This document shows positions 8,786-18,240 of a stretch of DNA of 64,000 bases, piece after piece. The position numbers were made by a program, and so were the translations under genes. The notes below the pieces were generated by a model. The model had not been told where the DNA came from. It ran no database searches and worked only from the letters and a program-made list of their open reading frames with translations. This DNA comes from Candidatus Thiovulum imperiosus (GTDB taxonomy: Bacteria > Campylobacterota > Campylobacteria > Campylobacterales > Thiovulaceae). The stretch lies in assembly GCA_024281175.1 (NCBI GenBank), contig JAMJTW010000022.1:1-64000 (forward strand), in the 5' to 3' direction. Position 1 is the first letter of the stretch; the number at the start of each line of letters is the position of its first letter.

Positions 8786-9708
8786 AAAAGCTCCCTTCTA
8801 TTTCGAACTGTAATATAGAGTGTTAGACTTAAAATTGCAATTAGAAGTGGATAGAAATAGAAATACTCTTTAAGTTCATACTCTATACTTTTTATCTCTC
8901 TCTTTTCCAATCTATCAATTTCAGAATATATCTTTTCTAACTCATTACCATCTTTTGCTAAAAAGAACTCTCCACCTGTCTGTTCAGCTATGTCATTTAA
9001 ATCGAGTGGATTTATTTCACCCTGTCTACCAATTCCAACTGTGTAAATTTTGATATTGTGATTTTTCGCCAACTCCAATGCTTTATCTCTCGGAATTACC
9101 CCTTCAGTGTTGATACCATCAGTAATTAGGATTGCAATATTTGAAGAGTTCTCTTCATTTTTTAATAGAGATACAGTCTGTCCAATTGCGTCATAAATTG
9201 CCGTAGCCTTTCCCGCTATTCCAATATGAACATTTTCTAACATCGTATTTAAAATTCTCTTATCGTAAGTTAGTGGTGAGGAGATAAAAGCGTACTCTCC
9301 AAAAACAACAAGACCCAAATTATCTTTTTCCCGTTTTAAGATGAAATCTGAAACAACCCTTTTCACAACTTGAAATCTATTGAGTCTTCTATTTTCAGAA
9401 GAGAAACCGATAGAACGCATCGAGTCGCTAGTATCTAAAATTAGAGCTATATTCAAACCATGTTTTGGGTCTACTTCTTCAACAAGAGTTTTATATGGTG
9501 AAGCTAATGCTGTTAATAGAGCGAGAATTGTTATCCATTTCAGATATTTTGCATAATGAACTCTGATAGAATTCATATTTCCAAACATAGCTACTCTTGG
9601 AAAGAGAATAGAGTTGCTTTTTGGTTGGCAGAAATAGGAGCAGAGAATGAAAAGAGCTAAAATTATAAAGAGTTCTGGATACTCAAATCTTATATCAATC
9701 ACTTTCAA
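8782..9708 (-). CDS. BatA-like membrane protein with von Willebrand factor A domain
   Basis: 308 residues. Two N-terminal hydrophobic segments (about 12-30 and 57-75), a VWA domain (about 87-265) with the metal-site motif DTSDS, and one C-terminal membrane helix: the BatA layout. Bat proteins typically pair with a MoxR ATPase and a DUF58 protein, and neither is here. The TTG start has GGAGGT close upstream, and a GTG two codons downstream is an alternative. It overlaps the preceding gene by 14 nt and pdxA by 4 nt. A role in envelope stress or protein assembly is family-level inference. Confidence 0.85.
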   Translation of the reverse strand: MKVIDIRFEYPELFIILALFILCSYFCQPKSNSILFPRVAMFGNMNSIRVHYAKYLKWITILALLTALASPYKTLVEEVDPKHGLNIALILDTSDSMRSIGFSSENRRLNRFQVVKRVVSDFILKREKDNLGLVVFGEYAFISSPLTYDKRILNTMLENVHIGIAGKATAIYDAIGQTVSLLKNEENSSNIAILITDGINTEGVIPRDKALELAKNHNIKIYTVGIGRQGEINPLDLNDIAEQTGGEFFLAKDGNELEKIYSEIDRLEKREIKSIEYELKEYFYFYPLLIAILSLTLYITVRNRRELF

Positions 9709-10069
9709 CTACCTCCAGAAATATTTGTAACTTTTGAAGAACCTCATCGGAAAAAGGCTCTACCTCTTTACGATATTTAAAGTTTTCTAAAAGAGTTTCC
9801 AAATCTTCAAAAACTCTAAGTTCTCTGTCACTTTCAATAATTTCTCTACCAAGTTCAGATATTCTATAAGCAGACTTTTTAGAATTTTCCAAATTCAAAT
9901 TTTGCAACTCTTTTAAATATATCTCTCTAAGATTTTCTCTCTTCTTAAATTTCTTAAAAAGAAGCCAAATTAGAAATAGAAGTAATAGAGTTCCTAAAAA
10001 TAGTAGAGATGAGAAAAGGTAGAGTGAAATAGTCTCTATCTCTACAACTGGTTCGATATCATGAGGCAA
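9695..10069 (-). CDS. Small membrane protein of the Bat gene cluster, unknown
   Basis: 124 residues from a TTG start preceded by GGAG. One strong membrane helix (about residues 14-40) is followed by a basic, charged cytoplasmic region predicted to be helical. It sits where DUF4381-like small proteins occur in Bat/MoxR operons, immediately upstream of and overlapping the VWA gene by 14 nt, so it is probably a partner of that protein. I do not recognise specific residues. Confidence 0.7.
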   Translation of the reverse strand: MPHDIEPVVEIETISLYLFSSLLFLGTLLLLFLIWLLFKKFKKRENLREIYLKELQNLNLENSKKSAYRISELGREIIESDRELRVFEDLETLLENFKYRKEVEPFSDEVLQKLQIFLEVVESD

Positions 10070-10080
10070 CTTGCAATCTC

Positions 10081-10878
10081 CTATCTTATAAGTTCATCAA
10101 TTTTCTTAAAAATATTTTCTAAACTATTTTTTGTGTATAGTTCACAATCTCCTTTAAGAGCTTTTTTGAAACTGAGCATCTTTATCTCCTGTTTATCTCT
10201 CTTCTCTTTGATTGCTTCCCTAAGTTGTCCTGTTAAATCTCTATCTAAATTTGCAAGTTCCCAAACAGTAGTTCCAAAACTTCTACAATATTTGATTGTA
10301 TCACTATCTGTCAGTGTCACATAGTTTCTATCTTGTGCACCAATATTCTCAATTAGACCTTGAGTGTCAAAAAAGCCTCTTTTATCTCCAAGAAAGATAT
10401 CAAATTGTGAATGAATATTCCTCAATTCGTTGTATCTATTTAGTACAAAAAGAATTTTAACTTCACTTTGAGACTCTTTAATTTTATAATATAGCTCAAC
10501 AGCATTAATTGCATCAAGCTCACCATCAGCAAGAGGAATGATGATGAGGTCAATCGCATCAACCATACCACTATCTATAAGTGAAGATACAAAATAGTTT
10601 GTAGTCTTATTTGCTCCAACATCAATACACATTGACTCATCTTTTAATACTATATCTGCTATCACTTCTCGCAAATTTGACTCAACAACTTTTACTTGAG
10701 TTGAGTTTACAAGTTTAGAGTTTATAAAACTTTTACTATCTTCATTCTCATCATCAAATTCATAATAATTTACAATATTATTTTGACTTCTTGTATAGAG
10801 ATATGGAACAACAACCTGCATTGATATTGTAGATTTCCCCACTCCCCCTTTTGCATTTAAAACAACTATTTTACTCAC
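10081..10878 (-). CDS. ParA/MinD-like P-loop ATPase
   Basis: 265 residues from a GTG start. The deviant Walker A motif KGGVGKST is at residues 10-17, and a MinD/ParA-style IDVGANKT segment and IIIPLADGELDA follow. The family dimerises on ATP and moves or positions cargo. No parB, parS or replication gene adjoins it, so a chromosomal partition role is not supported. It is 11 bp upstream of the Bat-like genes and likely shares their transcript. Such orphan ParA proteins can be plasmid- or phage-derived. Confidence 0.8.
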   Translation of the reverse strand: MSKIVVLNAKGGVGKSTISMQVVVPYLYTRSQNNIVNYYEFDDENEDSKSFINSKLVNSTQVKVVESNLREVIADIVLKDESMCIDVGANKTTNYFVSSLIDSGMVDAIDLIIIPLADGELDAINAVELYYKIKESQSEVKILFVLNRYNELRNIHSQFDIFLGDKRGFFDTQGLIENIGAQDRNYVTLTDSDTIKYCRSFGTTVWELANLDRDLTGQLREAIKEKRDKQEIKMLSFKKALKGDCELYTKNSLENIFKKIDELIR

Positions 10879-10931
10879 TATTATCTCTTTATAATTTTTT
10901 AAAAGTGTAGCAAAAAGAGGGGTTAGAATTT

Positions 10932-11107
10932 GGGACTGACCAAATAGAGTATTTTATGCTTTAACAACCTATATGTCATTTCGAACCCTTTATGGTGAGA
11001 AATCTTTTTTATATTACTTCGATTTAAACGATAAGTTCCTAAGATTTCTCAATCGCTATGCTCATATCGAAATGACAAGAGAGGCAGAAGCCTATTTGGT
11101 CACCCCC
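10932..11107. mobile_element. MITE-like element, copy A
   Basis: The left end GGGACTGACCAAATAGAG and the right end CCTATTTGGTCACCCCC are terminal inverted repeats. Inside is a second inverted pair: GTCATTTCGAACCC...GAGAAATCTT against AAGATTTCTC...ATCGAAATGAC. It has no ORF. Related full copies lie at 15205, 22099 and 26652. Non-coding, with a strong cruciform/hairpin potential. Confidence 0.75.
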
Positions 11108-11176
11108 TAGAATTTAGCTTCATGAGTTGCAAATTTTGAAACTGTAAAATTAGAGAAATCTAATTGGAGTTTTTAA

Positions 11177-12061
11177 ATGGAGTTTAAAGAGATTGCAATT
11201 ATCGGTGCAACGGCTTCTGGAAAGAGTAGATATGCCATAGAAATTGCAAAAAAGGAGAACGCAAACATATTGTCAATGGACTCTTTAGCAATATATAGAG
11301 ATATAGATATTGTTTCAGCAAAACCTTCAAAAGAGGAGTTGAAAAGAGTAAAGCATTTTGGAGTTGATGTTGTTTTTCCAGACCAGAAGTTTTCTGCTAC
11401 TTCTTTCGTAAAAGTTTATAAAAGTGCAAAAGAAGAGAGTATTAGAGAGGGTAAAAATCTTGTTTTAGCTGGAGGGACGAGTTTCTATTTAAAATCTCTT
11501 CTTGATGGTCTTTCTCCACTACCTGAAATTTCTGAAAGTGTAAAATTAGAGACTGAAAAGAGGTTAGAAGATATTGAAAGAAGCTATAAAATTTTGAAGC
11601 AACTTGACCCAAAGTGGGCTGAGAAAGTTCCTCCAAATGATATTTATAGAGTTGAAAAGGCTCTTCACATCTATCTTCAAACAGGAAAAACACCAACTCA
11701 ATTTTTTAGAGAAAATCCAAAAATAGCAATTTTAAATTCAGAGATAGAGATTTTAAATATCTTTGTAGAACCTGAAATTTTAAGAAAAAGAATAGCAAAG
11801 AGAACAGAAAATATGTGGAAAATAGGACTTTTAGATGAGGTTAGAAATCTCTGGAACAGATATAGAGAAAAATTAGTACCAAAAAATAGTATTGGAATTG
11901 AAGAGACATTGCAATATTTAAAAGGTGAAATATCAAGCCAGTTTGACTTACTTCAACTAATTTCTACTCATACGGCACAACTTGCAAAGAGACAGAGAAC
12001 TTTTAATAGAACACAATTTCGAAATTACAATATGAGAGAAGTGAAAATTGATACTATCTGA
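11177..12061 (+). CDS. miaA: tRNA dimethylallyltransferase
   Basis: 294 residues. It transfers a dimethylallyl group to N6 of A37 in tRNAs reading UNN codons. The P-loop GATASGKS is at residues 10-17, the substrate-recognition stretch SMDSLAIYRD follows, and LAGGTSFYLKSL lies near residue 97. The length is normal. recJ overlaps its end by 14 nt, giving a miaA-recJ pair. Confidence 0.95.
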   Translation: MEFKEIAIIGATASGKSRYAIEIAKKENANILSMDSLAIYRDIDIVSAKPSKEELKRVKHFGVDVVFPDQKFSATSFVKVYKSAKEESIREGKNLVLAGGTSFYLKSLLDGLSPLPEISESVKLETEKRLEDIERSYKILKQLDPKWAEKVPPNDIYRVEKALHIYLQTGKTPTQFFRENPKIAILNSEIEILNIFVEPEILRKRIAKRTENMWKIGLLDEVRNLWNRYREKLVPKNSIGIEETLQYLKGEISSQFDLLQLISTHTAQLAKRQRTFNRTQFRNYNMREVKIDTI

Positions 12062-13604
12062 AATAGTAGAAAAACTCTCTAATAGATTTCCAGACGGTTT
12101 TCAAACTCTAGCAGATATTCCACCACCAACACTATTGAAAGATATGGATATTGCTACAAAAAGAGTTGTTAAAGCGATAAGAGAGAGTGAAAGAGTAACG
12201 ATAATAGGGGATTATGATGTTGATGGAGTTGTTAGTTCTGCTATTACTTATCTCTTTTTTCAAGAAGTAGGTTTTGATATTGAGATTGTAATTCCAAATC
12301 GATTTAAAGATGGGTATGGTATTACTCCTGAACTTTTAAAACGGGTTGAAGCTGACCTTGTTATAACTGTTGATAATGGAATTCACGCGTTTAAATCAGC
12401 AGAGATTTTAAAAAAGAGAGGAACAGACCTCATCATCACAGACCATCATAGCTCATCAGACTCTCTACCAGATGCGTTTGCAATTATAAATCCAAAAAGA
12501 GAAGATGATGAATACCCTTTCAAAAATATATGTGGAGCAATGGTAACTTGGCTCTTTCTTGCAAATATAAAGAGAGAGATGAAATTAGAAATTTCTATGT
12601 CTCAATATTTAGATTTAGTAGCTATTGCAACAGTTGCTGATGTTATGCCAATTTTAGGAGTAAATCACTCTATTGTAAAAGCTGGTTTACAAATTTTACA
12701 AATCTCTAAAAGAGCATCTTCAGAAGTTTTAAGAGATAGAGTTGGAAGCAAAATCTCTTCTGAAGATATAGCTTTTCAGATAGCTCCTAGACTCAATAGT
12801 TCTGGCAGAATGAGTGATGCAATACTCTCTTTCCAATTTCTTATTTCTGAAGATTACTTTGAAGCATCTCAACTCTTTGAAGAGCTTGAGAATTTGAATT
12901 TAGAGAGAAAGTTAATTGAAAAAGAGATTGTTGATGAGGTCAAAAGTAGTGTAGACACCTCTCTTCCCATTCTCCTCTTTTATAGTGAAAATCTTCATGA
13001 AGGAGTTATTGGAATTGTTGCAAGTCGAATTGTAGATATTTTTAAAAAACCAGCTTTCATCTTTTCACAAACTGGAAATATCTTAAAAGGTAGTGGTAGG
13101 AGTTTAGGAAATATCGATATATTCTATCTTCTCTCTGAAGTTCAAGATATCCTCTTAAAATGGGGTGGTCACAAAATGGCTGGTGGTCTTAGTTTGGAGC
13201 TAGAAAAGTTCCCAGAATTCCAAAATAGAGTCATTGAAGCTATGAATATCTATTCTGAAAAAGATTTTTCTCAAGAATTAGCTGTTTTTGGAGAGTTAAA
13301 ACTTTCCGAAATCTCAAAAGAGCTTCTTTTTAAAATAGATGAGTTCCAACCTTTTGGACATGAAAATCGAAAACCTATTTTTAAATTTCAAAATGTTGAG
13401 ATTAGACAAATTAGAAATATTGGAAAAGAGAAAGAGTATAAAAAAGTTTTAGTTCAACAGCACAACTCAGAATTGGAAGTTCTCTTTTTTAAAAAAATTC
13501 GTCAGATTCTAGTTGGTGAAAAAATCTCATTTTTAGCCTCTCTTCACATATCTACTTTCAAAAATGTTGAAACTATAAATTGCCATTTTGAAAGTTGGAG
13601 TTAA
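12048..13604 (+). CDS. recJ: Single-stranded-DNA exonuclease RecJ
   Basis: 518 residues, TTG start inside the miaA end. A DHH-family 5'-3' single-strand exonuclease of recombination and repair. Metal-binding motifs GDYDVDGV, VDNGIH and TDHHSS are present in the N-terminal half, and the DHHA1 nucleic-acid motif GGHKMAGGL lies near residue 375. The short C-terminal OB-like domain is present. Translation is probably coupled to miaA. Confidence 0.95.
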   Translation: MILSEIVEKLSNRFPDGFQTLADIPPPTLLKDMDIATKRVVKAIRESERVTIIGDYDVDGVVSSAITYLFFQEVGFDIEIVIPNRFKDGYGITPELLKRVEADLVITVDNGIHAFKSAEILKKRGTDLIITDHHSSSDSLPDAFAIINPKREDDEYPFKNICGAMVTWLFLANIKREMKLEISMSQYLDLVAIATVADVMPILGVNHSIVKAGLQILQISKRASSEVLRDRVGSKISSEDIAFQIAPRLNSSGRMSDAILSFQFLISEDYFEASQLFEELENLNLERKLIEKEIVDEVKSSVDTSLPILLFYSENLHEGVIGIVASRIVDIFKKPAFIFSQTGNILKGSGRSLGNIDIFYLLSEVQDILLKWGGHKMAGGLSLELEKFPEFQNRVIEAMNIYSEKDFSQELAVFGELKLSEISKELLFKIDEFQPFGHENRKPIFKFQNVEIRQIRNIGKEKEYKKVLVQQHNSELEVLFFKKIRQILVGEKISFLASLHISTFKNVETINCHFESWS

Positions 13605-13610
13605 ATTTGA

Positions 13611-13646
13611 AATCAGAGCTTTTTGCAGAACAGAAGTTCTGATTTT
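13611..13646 (+). terminator. Probable terminator after recJ
   Basis: AATCAGA (13611-13617) pairs with TCTGATT (13638-13644), with extra internal pairing (CAGAA/TTCTG) and a short T run. It lies just past the recJ stop and before the tRNA promoter. Confidence 0.5.
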
Positions 13647-13699
13647 AAACTTGAAATTTTTCCTATTTTGGTTTAAGCGTATTTTAAGAAACTTCTCCC

Positions 13700-13705
13700 T
13701 ATAAT
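13700..13705 (+). promoter_or_regulatory. -10 box for the tRNA-Glu / gltX transcript
   Basis: A perfect TATAAT 52 bp upstream of the tRNA 5' end, with no clear -35 hexamer but AT-rich upstream DNA, as is common for Campylobacterota sigma-70 promoters. Confidence 0.45.
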
Positions 13706-13756
13706 TTCGTCACCAAAACGGAAAAGGGTTAAAAAGACCTTGAGTTTCGGTTCACT

Positions 13757-13831
13757 GGCCCCATCGTCTAGCGGTTAGGATCCCAGGTTTTCATCCTGGT
13801 TACAGGGGTTCGAATCCCCTTGGGGTCACCA
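13757..13831 (+). tRNA. tRNA-Glu (anticodon TTC)
   Basis: 75 nt including an encoded CCA. The acceptor stem GGCCCCA pairs with TGGGGTC (one G-T pair). The anticodon arm CCAGG-TTTTCAT-CCTGG carries TTC at the anticodon, and the T arm has GGTTCGAATCC. The gltX gene starts 69 bp downstream with no terminator between, so they may be cotranscribed. Confidence 0.96.
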
Positions 13832-13900
13832 CTTCCAGATAAGAAACCATCTTTTTACTCCTTTTTGGATGGTTTTTTCCAAAAGCAGGATTTAATCATA

Positions 13901-15169
13901 ATGTTTCGTTTTGCACCTAGTCCAACTGGCGATATGCACATAGGAAATCTCCGAGTTGCAATTTTTAATTACATCGTCTCAAAACAGAAAAACTCCAAAC
14001 TAACTATTAGAATTGAAGATACAGACTCTGAAAGAAATTTAGAGGGAAAAGATAGAGAGATTTTAGAAATTCTCCAAAATTTCGGTATCCAGTTTTCAGA
14101 TGTTTTATATCAATCTCACAATTTAAAATTTCACCAACAGTTTGCGTCAAATCTTTTGCAAACAAAGAGAGCTTTTCTCTGCTTCTGTACAGCTGAAGAG
14201 TTAGAAAAAAGTCGAAAAGAGAATCTAAAGTCTGGAAAGCCTCCAAGATATAGTGGAGTTTGTGAAACTCTCTCAGATTCTGAAGTTTTAAATATGGAAA
14301 AGCCTTCTGTTGTTCGAATTCAAAAACCAGATTTTTCTGTAAAGTTTCGAGATACTCTGCGAGGAGATTTTGAGTTTCAGCCTGAAGATATAGACAATTT
14401 TGTTTTACTTCGCCATGATAAAACTCCAACTTACAATTTTGCTTGTGCAATTGATGATATGTTGAGTGATATAAGTTTTATAATTCGAGGTGAAGACCAC
14501 CTTTCAAACACTCCAAAACAGATAGCAGTTCAACACGCTCTAGGGTATAGTAAAGAGATAGAATTTGTTCATCTACCAATCATCTTAAATTCTGATGGAA
14601 AGAAGATGAGCAAAAGAGAAAATACCTCATCAGTAAAATGGCTTTTAGAAGAGGGATTTACTCAAGAAGCGATTGCAAACTACCTAATTCTTTTAGGGAA
14701 TAAAACTCCAAAAGAGGTTTTCACTTTAGAAGAGGCTTTAGAGTGGTTTACTATTTCAACTCTCTCAAAATCTCCAGCCAAATTTGATATAGAAAAGTTG
14801 CGATTTATAAATCGAGAACATTTGAAACTACTCTCTCCTGAAGAGCTTTCTAAAAGAGTTGGATATTTAGATGGAAATATTGCAAAGATATATCTTGAAG
14901 AGGCTTCCACATTAAAAGAGCTAAAAGAGAAAGTTGGAAAAATCTTTAAGAAAAGAGAAGTTGATGAGGTTTTAGGTAAAGCTATTTCTGAAATGGAAAT
15001 TCCTGAAGATTTTGGAGAATTTAAAAAGAGTCTTATGACAAGAACAGGACTTAAAGGAAAGAACTTTTTCAAACCTTTACGACTTCTACTTACAGGAGCT
15101 GAAAATGGTCCAGAACTCTCCAAACTCTACCCATATTTGAAGATATATATTAAAGATATTGTAAAATAG
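13901..15169 (+). CDS. gltX: Glutamyl-tRNA synthetase, GltX2 type
   Basis: 422 residues from ATG 13901 with AGGA upstream. An in-frame extension back to 13820 would run into the tRNA and lacks homology, so I reject it. Class I motifs: [11 protein letters not shown] (HIGH) at the N-terminus and KMSKR near residue 233. The sequence resembles the second GltX of Campylobacterota, whose Helicobacter relative charges tRNA-Gln with glutamate for GatCAB. Assignment to the GltX2 branch is from remembered residue patterns, and substrate preference is inference. A terminator follows directly. Confidence 0.93.
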   Translation: MFRFAPSPTGDMHIGNLRVAIFNYIVSKQKNSKLTIRIEDTDSERNLEGKDREILEILQNFGIQFSDVLYQSHNLKFHQQFASNLLQTKRAFLCFCTAEELEKSRKENLKSGKPPRYSGVCETLSDSEVLNMEKPSVVRIQKPDFSVKFRDTLRGDFEFQPEDIDNFVLLRHDKTPTYNFACAIDDMLSDISFIIRGEDHLSNTPKQIAVQHALGYSKEIEFVHLPIILNSDGKKMSKRENTSSVKWLLEEGFTQEAIANYLILLGNKTPKEVFTLEEALEWFTISTLSKSPAKFDIEKLRFINREHLKLLSPEELSKRVGYLDGNIAKIYLEEASTLKELKEKVGKIFKKREVDEVLGKAISEMEIPEDFGEFKKSLMTRTGLKGKNFFKPLRLLLTGAENGPELSKLYPYLKIYIKDIVK

Positions 15170-15175
15170 AAATTA

Positions 15176-15204
15176 GGAATCAGAAATTTCTGATTCCAGT
15201 TTTT
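15176..15204 (+). terminator. Rho-independent terminator after gltX
   Basis: A perfect 11-bp palindromic stem, GGAATCAGAAA/TTTCTGATTCC (15176-15197), followed by a short T run ending at 15204. Confidence 0.75.
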
Positions 15205-15357
15205 GGGAGTGACAAAATAGACTTTTGCCTCTCTTGTCATTTCGATATGAACAAAGTGATTGAGAAATCTTGGAAACTTATCGTTTTACTTTACTAAATC
15301 GAAAGGGTTCAAAATGACAAATATAGTGTAAAAATATACTCTATTTGGTCACCCCCC
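15205..15357. mobile_element. MITE-like element, copy B (reverse core)
   Basis: Ends GGGAGTGACAAAATAGA and CTCTATTTGGTCACCCCCC. The internal REP-like core is inverted relative to copy A (GTCATTTCGATATGAAC... first, AAGGGTTCAAAATGACA last). It separates the converging gltX and GAF-protein genes. Confidence 0.75.
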
Positions 15358-15358
15358 A

Positions 15359-16420
15359 TTAACAAAAGTTACCTAATTGGGAACTAACTTTTTGTAGAGC
15401 ATTCTCAACTCTACGAACTGTTTCTCGTGCATCTTCACCTTGAAACCACTCTGTAACTCCAAACGAAACTTTCTGTTTTCCGACATCTTCAAAACAGAAT
15501 TTAGATAGAAATTCTCGGACTCTTTCGGCAAAGTTGAATGCTTCATGTATCTCTCTATGTTTTAGAATTACAATAAATTGGGCATCTTCCCATTTTCCAA
15601 GAGTGTAGTGAGGGTTAGCAGATTGTTGAAGGATATTAGAAAATTGAACAAGGACGCTCTCTCTATGAAGAGGGGCGATATTAAGGAAATCATCTAGTCG
15701 AATTAGGACAAGAGAGAAATAGATGTGTCTCTCAACAAAACGGAAAATTAGAGTCTCCATCTTTTGGCGATTATAAAGTTGTGTAACTTTATCTCTTTCA
15801 GCAAGATAGGTAACCTCTTCACCGCCTCTATTTAAATCCTCGATGAGGTTCTCTATGTTTAGAAAAGTTTTTGTGTAAGCTGTAAGATATTGAAAATTCT
15901 CTAAATCTCTTTCTGAAAAGCCATCTTTTTTCAACTTATTCACAGCTTGAAAAACACCTATAATATCTCCATTATCATCTTCTATGGGAATTGCTAAAAT
16001 AGAGTCTGTTTTATACCCACTCTCCCTATCTACCTCATCTGAAAAGTGTGGATTTAAATATGGGTTGTTTTCAAGAATAGGCTCTTTTGTAATAAATACT
16101 TCTCCAAGAATTCCATCAGCTAAATCGAGTTCATGAACTCTATCAAGACCGTGAGCAAATTTTGTCCAGAAACGCCCTTTTTCTCTATCCACAAGCCAGA
16201 GCGTACATCTATCACTCTGAACTATATATCGAGTAAAGTCTGCAAGAACATTGAGCAGATTTGAAGGTGCGTCCTCTTTTGAGAACTCTGAAAAATAGTG
16301 TGCAATAGTATCAAAGCTATTTTTATACTGCTGTTCAACTCGGTTTTGAGTCTCTTTTAATTTCTTGTTTTCTCTCTGTAACTCTCTGCACTCTTTGGGT
16401 GAAAGTTCTGTATCAATCAT
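15359..16420 (-). CDS. GAF domain protein with degenerate GGDEF domain
   Basis: 353 residues. An N-terminal helix (1-35) precedes a GAF domain (about 50-190; [30 protein letters not shown]) and a GGDEF-like domain (about 205-353) that keeps [11 protein letters not shown]. Its active-site loop reads GKWEDAQF where GG(D/E)EF is expected, so diguanylate cyclase activity is unlikely. The ATG overlaps the hisF stop (ATGA). The domain could act as a GTP- or c-di-GMP-binding sensor; the ligand is unknown. Confidence 0.85.
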   Translation of the reverse strand: MIDTELSPKECRELQRENKKLKETQNRVEQQYKNSFDTIAHYFSEFSKEDAPSNLLNVLADFTRYIVQSDRCTLWLVDREKGRFWTKFAHGLDRVHELDLADGILGEVFITKEPILENNPYLNPHFSDEVDRESGYKTDSILAIPIEDDNGDIIGVFQAVNKLKKDGFSERDLENFQYLTAYTKTFLNIENLIEDLNRGGEEVTYLAERDKVTQLYNRQKMETLIFRFVERHIYFSLVLIRLDDFLNIAPLHRESVLVQFSNILQQSANPHYTLGKWEDAQFIVILKHREIHEAFNFAERVREFLSKFCFEDVGKQKVSFGVTEWFQGEDARETVRRVENALQKVSSQLGNFC

Positions 16421-17181
16421 TTCTCTAGCCTGACCGCTATTCCTCTTTTATCTAAATACTCTTTCAGTTCCATAATCTCAATCTCTCTAAAGTGGAAAAT
16501 TGAAGCTGCAAGAGCTGCATCAGCACCAGATTGAAAAGCATCAAAAATATGCTCCACATTTCCAGCTCCACCAGATGCAATAATAGGAATATCAACAAGT
16601 TCTGAAGCCATTTTTGTAATTTCTAAATCGAAACCGTTTTTTGTTCCATCGCTATCCATAGAAGTTAAAAGTATCTCTCCAGCACCTCTATCTCTAACCT
16701 CTTTTATCCACTCTACGGCATCTTTTCCTGTATCAACTCTACCACCATTTATAAAAACATGATGTCTATCTCCAACTCTTTTAACATCAACAGCAACAAC
16801 AACTGTTGAACTTCCAAATCTTTTTGAAGCCTCATTGACAAAATTTGGATTTTTGACAGCACTACTATTTATAGATACTTTGTCACAGCCAACATTTAAG
16901 AGATTGTAGATATCATCTAATTTTCGAATACCACCACCAACTGTTAAAGGAATAAAAACCTCTTTTGCAACAGATTTAACAACTTCAACTATTGTATCTC
17001 TATTCTCATTTGAAGCTGTAATGTCAAGAAAAGTTATCTCATCAGCACCTTCGATATTGTATCTTTTAGCAACTTCAACTGGGTCTCCAGCATCTTGAAG
17101 CCCAACAAAATTTACACCTTTTACAACTCTGCCATCTTTAACATCTAAACAGGGAATTATCCTCTTTGCAAAGTGGTTCAT
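16417..17181 (-). CDS. hisF: Imidazole glycerol phosphate synthase cyclase subunit
   Basis: 254 residues from ATG 17181 (one codon inside the longest frame, which starts at a TTG). A TIM-barrel enzyme of histidine synthesis that takes ammonia from His[17 protein letters not shown] carries the catalytic Asp, VVVAVDVK the second, and ASGGAGN and ALAASIFHF the phosphate-binding loops. The canonical HisF is separate from the sugar-modifying HisF2 at 48043. No other his gene adjoins it. Confidence 0.95.
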   Translation of the reverse strand: MNHFAKRIIPCLDVKDGRVVKGVNFVGLQDAGDPVEVAKRYNIEGADEITFLDITASNENRDTIVEVVKSVAKEVFIPLTVGGGIRKLDDIYNLLNVGCDKVSINSSAVKNPNFVNEASKRFGSSTVVVAVDVKRVGDRHHVFINGGRVDTGKDAVEWIKEVRDRGAGEILLTSMDSDGTKNGFDLEITKMASELVDIPIIASGGAGNVEHIFDAFQSGADAALAASIFHFREIEIMELKEYLDKRGIAVRLEK

Positions 17182-17278
17182 CAAATCTCTTTTCTCACTA
17201 TTTTACCACTTTGAAAAACCTTCCACTATTTCTACATTTGCTAAAATGTGTCGATATTCGAAAAAAAGGATTTGAAAT

Positions 17279-18106
17279 ATGAGAAATTCTATAAAACTCT
17301 TTTCAAGCATAGCAATTCTTAGCTCTTCTCTTTTTGCAGTGGAAAATGCAAAAAGTGTTCATCTCGGCGAAATGACATGGCAACTCTATGGATTTAACGA
17401 AGAAGTTGATTTAGTAGAAACTTTAAAAGGTTCTCCAATAAATATCCTCTGGAGTTGGAACAACGATAGTGGTGAGTGGAATGGATACTCTCCAGAATAT
17501 ACAACAAGAAAGAAACTTTCTGAGCAGAATATTACAGTTGTTGAGACTCTGCCTTCAAATCAAGGCTTCTGGATTAGAAGTTATGAAGAGATAGATTTGG
17601 AAATTCAGAGTGTTTACTACCCACTTTACGATATGTGTGTAAATGTAAACTCAGAAGAGTTTTGGGAAAATCATACAGACGAAAATAATACAGATATGGT
17701 TTCTGTATATCCAGCTTGTGAAAATTACTTAGAGACACTAGCAGATTTTACAGCAGACTCAGAAAGAGCAAATATCGCTTATGATAGTGAAACAAACTCT
17801 ATCTATGGAGACTTTACAACAAATCTTCCTGTTGTATTTTTTGGAGACTATTCAACTGAAACAGCAACAGCATTAAGCAGTATTTCAACTTGGGAAGATT
17901 TTATTGAGACAAATGGAACTATCTCATCAGCAACAGTTTCTATTTTAGCAGATGGTAATGGAGATGGTGACATTGTAGATTTCTCTTTCAGTTTAGATGA
18001 TGATAATAACTCTTTTTATCCAGCTGTTACTATCTCTGTTGGAAATGACTCAAACTTCTCAAAATTATTTCAACTATCAATTTCAACAGACGGAATTTTT
18101 GAGTAG
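17279..18106 (+). CDS. Secreted acidic protein of unknown function
   Basis: 275 residues with a clear signal peptide (basic N-terminus, hydrophobic core, cleavage near LFAVEN, residue 21). The mature part is rich in Asp, Glu, Asn, Ser and Thr. It contains an ILWSWNNDSGEWNGYSP stretch and SNQGFWIR, a Trp-rich pattern I associate with uncharacterised Campylobacterota secreted proteins. There are two Cys in the middle region (DMCVNV, YPACEN). The C-terminal half has calcium-loop-like DGNGDGDIVD and DDDNNS. Function unknown; an extracellular or periplasmic binding protein is a guess. Confidence 0.7.
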   Translation: MRNSIKLFSSIAILSSSLFAVENAKSVHLGEMTWQLYGFNEEVDLVETLKGSPINILWSWNNDSGEWNGYSPEYTTRKKLSEQNITVVETLPSNQGFWIRSYEEIDLEIQSVYYPLYDMCVNVNSEEFWENHTDENNTDMVSVYPACENYLETLADFTADSERANIAYDSETNSIYGDFTTNLPVVFFGDYSTETATALSSISTWEDFIETNGTISSATVSILADGNGDGDIVDFSFSLDDDNNSFYPAVTISVGNDSNFSKLFQLSISTDGIFE

Positions 18107-18198
18107 AAATAGTTTAGAGATTTGCCAAATCGCTACTCCTATCACCTCGATGGAGCATGGAGAGGTCTTAAGAAGAGATTTCTCAATAAACTCAAAAT

Positions 18199-18228
18199 GA
18201 TGGTATTTAAAGAAATGCCATCTTCTTC
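18199..18228 (+). terminator. Terminator after the secreted protein gene
   Basis: GATGGTATTT (18199-18208) pairs with AAATGCCATC (18213-18222) around a 4-nt loop, followed by T-rich TTCTTCT. Just upstream (18135-18198) is a degraded repeat remnant (CACCTCGATGGAGC, GATTTCTCAATAAACTC). Confidence 0.65.
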
Positions 18229-18240
18229 TATAAGGTAAAC

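Noticed and set aside
10081-10878. Chromosomal or plasmid partition locus
   Set aside because: The ParA-like ATPase has no ParB, parS repeats or replication gene nearby and is co-oriented with Bat-like genes.
13820-13900. Longer N-terminus for gltX beginning inside the tRNA
   Set aside because: It would overlap the tRNA 3' end and adds residues unlike any GltX; ATG 13901 has a ribosome site and begins the conserved FRFAPSPTG.
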